Source: Myxococcus sp.
Lineage (GTDB): Bacteria; Myxococcota; Myxococcia; Myxococcales; Myxococcaceae
DNA length: 46,229 bases
Assembly (NCBI GenBank): GCA_014879945.1
Contig: JACSRE010000184.1
Span: forward strand, 1-46,229
Direction: 5' to 3'
Made by a program: the position numbers and the translations under genes. Below are positions 43,011 to 46,229 of the stretch, piece by piece (position 1 is the stretch's first letter; every line of letters starts with the position of its first letter). The notes beneath the pieces are model-generated. The model had not been told where the DNA came from and searched no databases. It saw only the letters and a program-made list of their open reading frames with translations.

Positions 43011-43071
43011 CACCCGCTCGGGCGGGCTGTGCGATGGAGGCCGACATCGGGTCAGGACGTGTTCTTGTCCT

Positions 43072-43101
43072 TTGACACTGCTGATCTGCGGTCGCTAGCA
43101 T
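43072..43101 (+). promoter_or_regulatory. Sigma-70-type promoter for the Tad operon
   Basis: A perfect TTGACA (43072-43077) and TAGCAT (43096-43101) with an 18-base spacer. Transcription would start near 43108 and give a leader of about 57 bases before cpaB; the rest of the 154-base gap shows a small CCCGC/GCGGG hairpin at 43013-43026 after the anti-sigma stop. Confidence 0.6.
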
Positions 43102-43164
43102 CGCCCCCGCGTTTCCCCGCGAAAATCCACGGCAGACCCTGAATCACCGGGAGATCTCTCCACC

Positions 43165-43986
43165 ATGCTCAAAGGCAAAACTCCGCTCATCGTCGCCCTC
43201 GGCCTCGGCCTGATCGCCGGCGTGATCGCGTACTCGGCCGTCAAGAAGAAGGAGATGGACGTTCGCAAGGGCTGGAACCTCGTGCCCGTCGTGGTGGCCG
43301 CCGTCGACATCTCGGAGGGCACCGTCGTCACCATGGAGATGATCAGCCAGCGCTCCATTCCCGAGCAGTTCGTCACCTCGTCGGTCGTCAAGCCCGACTC
43401 CGCCTCGTACATCGTCAACCAGAAGGTGCTGGTGCCGCTGCAGGGTGGCGACCCGCTGCTGTGGAGCCAGTTCGAGACGACCAAGGCCGCCGAGCGCCTC
43501 TCGACCAAGGTGCAGAAGAAGGCCCGCGCCGTCACCATCGAGACCAAGGGCGCGCAGTCGGTCGGCGGCTGGGTGCGCCCCAACGATCACGTCGACATCA
43601 TCGGCACCTTCAAGGACCCCGCGACGGGCGAGCAGGTCGCCGTCACGCTGCTGCAGAACGTGATCGTGCTCGCCACCGGCAAGATCACCGGCACCACCAA
43701 CATCAACCTCGTGCCCGACGGGCAGCGCGAGTACGCGAACGTCTCGCTGCTGGTGATCCCCGAAGAGGCCGAGATCCTCGTGCTCGCGCAGGAGCTCGGC
43801 GCGCTCACGCTGTCGCTGCGCAACGAAGACGACATCGACGTGCTCGAGGAGCGGGGCCGCGCCACCATCAACACGCTGCTGTCGGGTGAGCGCACCAAGG
43901 TGCTCCAGGCCAAGCGGTTCAACACCATTCAGGTGATCAAGGGCTCGGCCGCGTCCGAGACCCGCACGGCCACCGGGGCGGAGTAA
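43165..43986 (+). CDS. cpaB: Flp pilus/Tad secretion protein CpaB (RcpC)
   Basis: A 273-residue protein. The N-terminal helix (LIVALGLGLIAGVIAYSAV) anchors it in the inner membrane. The rest is the periplasmic SAF/CpaB domain: VVVAAVDISEGTVVTMEMI, ARAVTIETKGAQSVGG and GWVRPNDHVDIIGTF are family signatures. CpaB helps assemble the secretin complex of Tad machines. Start is ATG 43165 with GGGAGA upstream. The usual cpaC and cpaE/tadZ genes do not follow it. Confidence 0.92.
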   Translation: MLKGKTPLIVALGLGLIAGVIAYSAVKKKEMDVRKGWNLVPVVVAAVDISEGTVVTMEMISQRSIPEQFVTSSVVKPDSASYIVNQKVLVPLQGGDPLLWSQFETTKAAERLSTKVQKKARAVTIETKGAQSVGGWVRPNDHVDIIGTFKDPATGEQVAVTLLQNVIVLATGKITGTTNINLVPDGQREYANVSLLVIPEEAEILVLAQELGALTLSLRNEDDIDVLEERGRATINTLLSGERTKVLQAKRFNTIQVIKGSAASETRTATGAE

Positions 43987-43992
43987 CGAACC

Positions 43993-44838
43993 ATGCTGAA
44001 GGGACTCGTCGCACTCCTCGTCACCGGCTCGGTCTTCTTCCTCATCCTGGTGGTGATGGGCGTCTTGTCGAAGGCGTTCGAGCAGTACCAGGAGCGCTAC
44101 ATCGTCAAGTCGATGAACGACCTGTCCGACATGTTCCTCTTCATCGACCCGCGCCAGATGCTGGTGCTCAACATCGCGTCGATGGCGCTGCTGGGGCTGT
44201 TCTCGTACTTCGTGATCAACCCCCTGGTGTGCGTCGGCGCCACCGTCTTCGGCTTCTTCCTGCCGATGATCCTCGTGAAGCACTACCGCAAGAAGCGCAT
44301 CAAGAAGTTCAACCACCAGCTCGTCGACGCGCTCCAGGCCATGGCCAACGCCTTCAAGGCCGGTCTCACCTTCCAGCAGGCGACCGAGCAGATCGCCAAG
44401 GACAGCTACCCGCCGCTGCAGCAGGAGTTCAGCCTGTTCACCAAAGAGGTGAAGCTGGGCGTGCCGATGGAAGAGGCGCTCAACAACATGGCCCGGCGCG
44501 TCGGCAGCGACGACATGGACCTGGTGGCCACCGCGACCAACATCTCGAGGCAGCTGGGCGGCAACATGGCCGAGATGTTCGAGACCCTCTCGACGACGAT
44601 TCGTGAGCGGTTCCGCCTCGAGGGCAAGATCGAGGCGCTGGTGGCGCAGGGCAAGCTCCAGGGCTGGGTGGTGTCGGCCATGCCGCTCATCCTCGGCGTG
44701 GTGCTCAACTACATGCGGCCCGACCTCATGCAGCCCATGCTCGATCACTGGTTCGGCTACGTGCTCGTCGCCGCGATCATGCTGATGGAGATCCTCGGCG
44801 TGATCATCATTCGCCGCATCACCAACATCGACATCTAG
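43993..44838 (+). CDS. tadB: Tad secretion inner-membrane platform protein TadB
   Basis: A 281-residue type II secretion F-domain protein with membrane helices at both ends. KKFNHQLVDALQAMANAFKAGLTF is the T2SSF signature, followed by VKLGVPMEEALNNMARRVGS and LGGNMAEMFETLSTTIRER. It forms the platform on which the Tad ATPase acts. Start ATG 43993 is 6 bases after cpaB. The TadC-like gene follows after 14 bases. Confidence 0.9.
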   Translation: MLKGLVALLVTGSVFFLILVVMGVLSKAFEQYQERYIVKSMNDLSDMFLFIDPRQMLVLNIASMALLGLFSYFVINPLVCVGATVFGFFLPMILVKHYRKKRIKKFNHQLVDALQAMANAFKAGLTFQQATEQIAKDSYPPLQQEFSLFTKEVKLGVPMEEALNNMARRVGSDDMDLVATATNISRQLGGNMAEMFETLSTTIRERFRLEGKIEALVAQGKLQGWVVSAMPLILGVVLNYMRPDLMQPMLDHWFGYVLVAAIMLMEILGVIIIRRITNIDI

Positions 44839-44852
44839 GTCAAGGGACGCCC

Positions 44853-45743
44853 ATGGATCCATTGACGACGATCTTGATGGTGTTGACGGCGATGCTGACC
44901 GTCGGCGCCGTCGCGCTGTTCACGATGAGCATCTACGCGAACATGCTCGAGCAGTTCGTGATCGAGGTGCAGGAGGAGTCGGCCGGTGGCGTGCAGGGCG
45001 CCGGCGCGGTCGCCGTTCGCAAGCTCGGCACCATGAACCGTCGCTTCATGTGGCCGGGCTACGAGTCGAAGATGGGGCGCAACCTCATCAAGGCCGGCGA
45101 GTCGAGCAACTGGAAGCCCGAAGACATCATGGCGTTCCAGGAGATCGGGTTCGTCGTCGGCGTGTTGTTCGGCCTCATCATCGCCAACTTCTTCAACCTG
45201 AACCTGCTCTGGTCGCTGGTGGGCGCGTTGATCGGCATCTTCTACCCGATCATCTGGATCAACGACAAAGTCACCAAGCGCCACCTGGCCATCAGCCGCG
45301 CGCTGCCCTTCAACCTCGACCTGCTGACCCTGTCGGTCGAGGCCGGCCTCGACTTCACCGCCGCGCTCGCCAAGGTGGTCGAGAAGGGCAAGCACGGCCC
45401 GCTGCGCGACGAGCTGAACCTGGTGCTCAAGCAGCTGAAGATGGGCAAGACGCGCGAAGAGGCGCTCAAGTCGATGATCCTCCGCGTCGACCTGCCCGCG
45501 CTGACCCAGTTCGTCACCGCCCTCATTCAGGCCGACAAGATGGGCACCAGCCTCGGCAAGGTGCTGCGCATTCAGTCGACCCAGCTGCGCATCGAGCGCA
45601 CCCAGCGGGCCGAGAAGCTGGCCAACGAAGCCCCCGTGAAGATGCTCTTCCCGCTGATCGCCTGCATCTTCCCGACGGTGTTCATGGTGCTCTTCGGACC
45701 CATCGTGTTCGCCTTCGTGTTCAACAATGCGGCAGGAACCTAG
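44853..45743 (+). CDS. tadC: Tad secretion inner-membrane platform protein TadC
   Basis: A 296-residue T2SSF-domain protein, partner of TadB. AISRALPFNLDLLTLSVEAGLD, LKQLKMGKTREEALKSM and ALIQADKMGTSLGKVLRIQ are typical. Three to four membrane helices are seen, with the last at the C-terminus (LFPLIACIFPTVFMVLFGPI). Start is ATG 44853. It ends 13 bases before the FHA-domain gene. Confidence 0.9.
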   Translation: MDPLTTILMVLTAMLTVGAVALFTMSIYANMLEQFVIEVQEESAGGVQGAGAVAVRKLGTMNRRFMWPGYESKMGRNLIKAGESSNWKPEDIMAFQEIGFVVGVLFGLIIANFFNLNLLWSLVGALIGIFYPIIWINDKVTKRHLAISRALPFNLDLLTLSVEAGLDFTAALAKVVEKGKHGPLRDELNLVLKQLKMGKTREEALKSMILRVDLPALTQFVTALIQADKMGTSLGKVLRIQSTQLRIERTQRAEKLANEAPVKMLFPLIACIFPTVFMVLFGPIVFAFVFNNAAGT

Positions 45744-45756
45744 GAACCGGTCGTCG

Positions 45757-46229
45757 ATGCCTCCTCCGTCGAAGAACCCACCCGCCCGCGCACGCTCGAC
45801 CGGCCAACAGCCGGCCGCCACCCGGCCGCGCCGCACGGGCACCGCCCCAGCTGCGCGCGCGTCGGCGAAGCTGGTGTGCTGCGCCGGGCCCGCGTCGGGT
45901 CAGGAGTTCCCGCTCTCGGGTGACGAGGTCACCATCGGCCGCGCCGCCGACGCCACCGTCTCGGTGCCCGACACCTCGGTCAGCCGCAAGCACGCGCTGG
46001 TGCGCAAGACCGACGAGGGCTGGGCGGTGTCGGACCTGGGCTCGGGCAACGGCACCATCGTCAACGGCGAGCAGGTGTCTGAAGAGCGGCCCCTCGAGAG
46101 CGGCGACGTGATCACGCTCGGCGACAGTGAGTTTCAGTTCGACGGTGGCGCAGGCGCGGGCGCCCAGTCGGCGGCCCTCGCCGCCGCGCCCCGTCGCCCC
46201 CCCGTCCGCACCGCGCGAACGGGCGGCGC
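45757..46229 (+). CDS. FHA-domain protein, partial at right edge
   Basis: The frame from ATG 45757 is open to the end of the window, 157 residues so far. A basic, Pro/Ala-rich tail (1-36) leads into a canonical FHA domain (about 38-128) with Gly61-Arg62, SRKH at 76-79, SGNGT at 96-100 and Asn103-Gly104, so phosphothreonine binding is likely. An Ala/Pro-rich linker begins after 130. The place directly behind tadC is where the Tad ATPase (CpaF/TadA) might be expected, so an FHA-ATPase fusion or a separate FHA adaptor are both possible. The rest lies outside the window. Confidence 0.82.
   Translation, partial: MPPPSKNPPARARSTGQQPAATRPRRTGTAPAARASAKLVCCAGPASGQEFPLSGDEVTIGRAADATVSVPDTSVSRKHALVRKTDEGWAVSDLGSGNGTIVNGEQVSEERPLESGDVITLGDSEFQFDGGAGAGAQSAALAAAPRRPPVRTARTGG

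Noticed and set aside
43144-44862. 572-codon open frame antisense to cpaB and tadB
   Set aside because: His/Asp/Glu/Leu-biased shadow with no motif opposite three well-supported genes.

Overview
The window is about 46 kb of very GC-rich, densely coding bacterial chromosome. It carries no rRNA, tRNA, CRISPR array, insertion sequence or phage gene that I could recognise. The gene content points to a myxobacterium or close relative (Myxococcota): a PocR-domain sigma-54 activator, an HD-GYP response regulator, paralogous FHA proteins with a TIGR02996 companion domain, a HadA/HadB-like dehydratase pair, stand-alone MshEN proteins and a Tad-type secretion locus. The assignment is inference from gene content and base composition.

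Layout. 1-5.4 kb: a renalase-like flavin amine oxidase overlapping ribA, a probable TetR-family remnant, an acyl-CoA thioesterase and two paralogous FHA/TIGR02996 genes. 5.4-12.3 kb: typA/bipA, a cysteine-cluster protein, a rhomboid protease with zinc ribbons, a methyltransferase, an alpha/beta hydrolase and a PocR sigma-54 activator. 12.3-16.6 kb: rsmD, coaD, an aspC-like aminotransferase, a secreted hypothetical protein and an MFS transporter. 16.7-22.4 kb: a protein with a ClpX-type zinc finger and a P-loop, a LipB-Nudix fusion, a small secreted protein, a polytopic glycosyltransferase-like membrane protein and an Mrp/ApbC P-loop protein. 22.4-25.2 kb: an aldo/keto reductase-polynucleotide kinase-degenerate HAD fusion behind an HD-GYP response regulator. 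25.3-29.5 kb: a DapB-like dehydrogenase, a HadA/HadB-like pair (HadB with a histone H1-like tail) and a DmdC-type acyl-CoA dehydrogenase.

29.6-40.8 kb: a BEM46-like hydrolase, an ExbB/ExbD pair, then a long unidirectional cluster: lipoprotein, oligopeptide ABC transporter (binding protein, two permeases, two ATPases) interrupted by two MshEN-domain proteins, and a DUF2085 membrane protein. 40.8-46.2 kb: an ECF sigma factor with a large ZAS-type anti-sigma factor, then a Tad locus (cpaB, tadB, tadC) and an FHA-domain gene running off the right edge.

The genes are tightly packed. Most operon members overlap by 1-8 bases and most convergent pairs overlap or abut. Several operon-leading genes have a TANNNT hexamer 7-12 bases before the start codon and no clear Shine-Dalgarno sequence, suggesting leaderless transcription. 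The least ordinary items are the aldo/keto reductase-kinase-pseudo-HAD fusion, the LipB-NudB-like fusion beside a ClpX-zinc-finger protein, and the two candidate c-di-GMP-binding MshEN proteins inside a peptide-transporter cluster.
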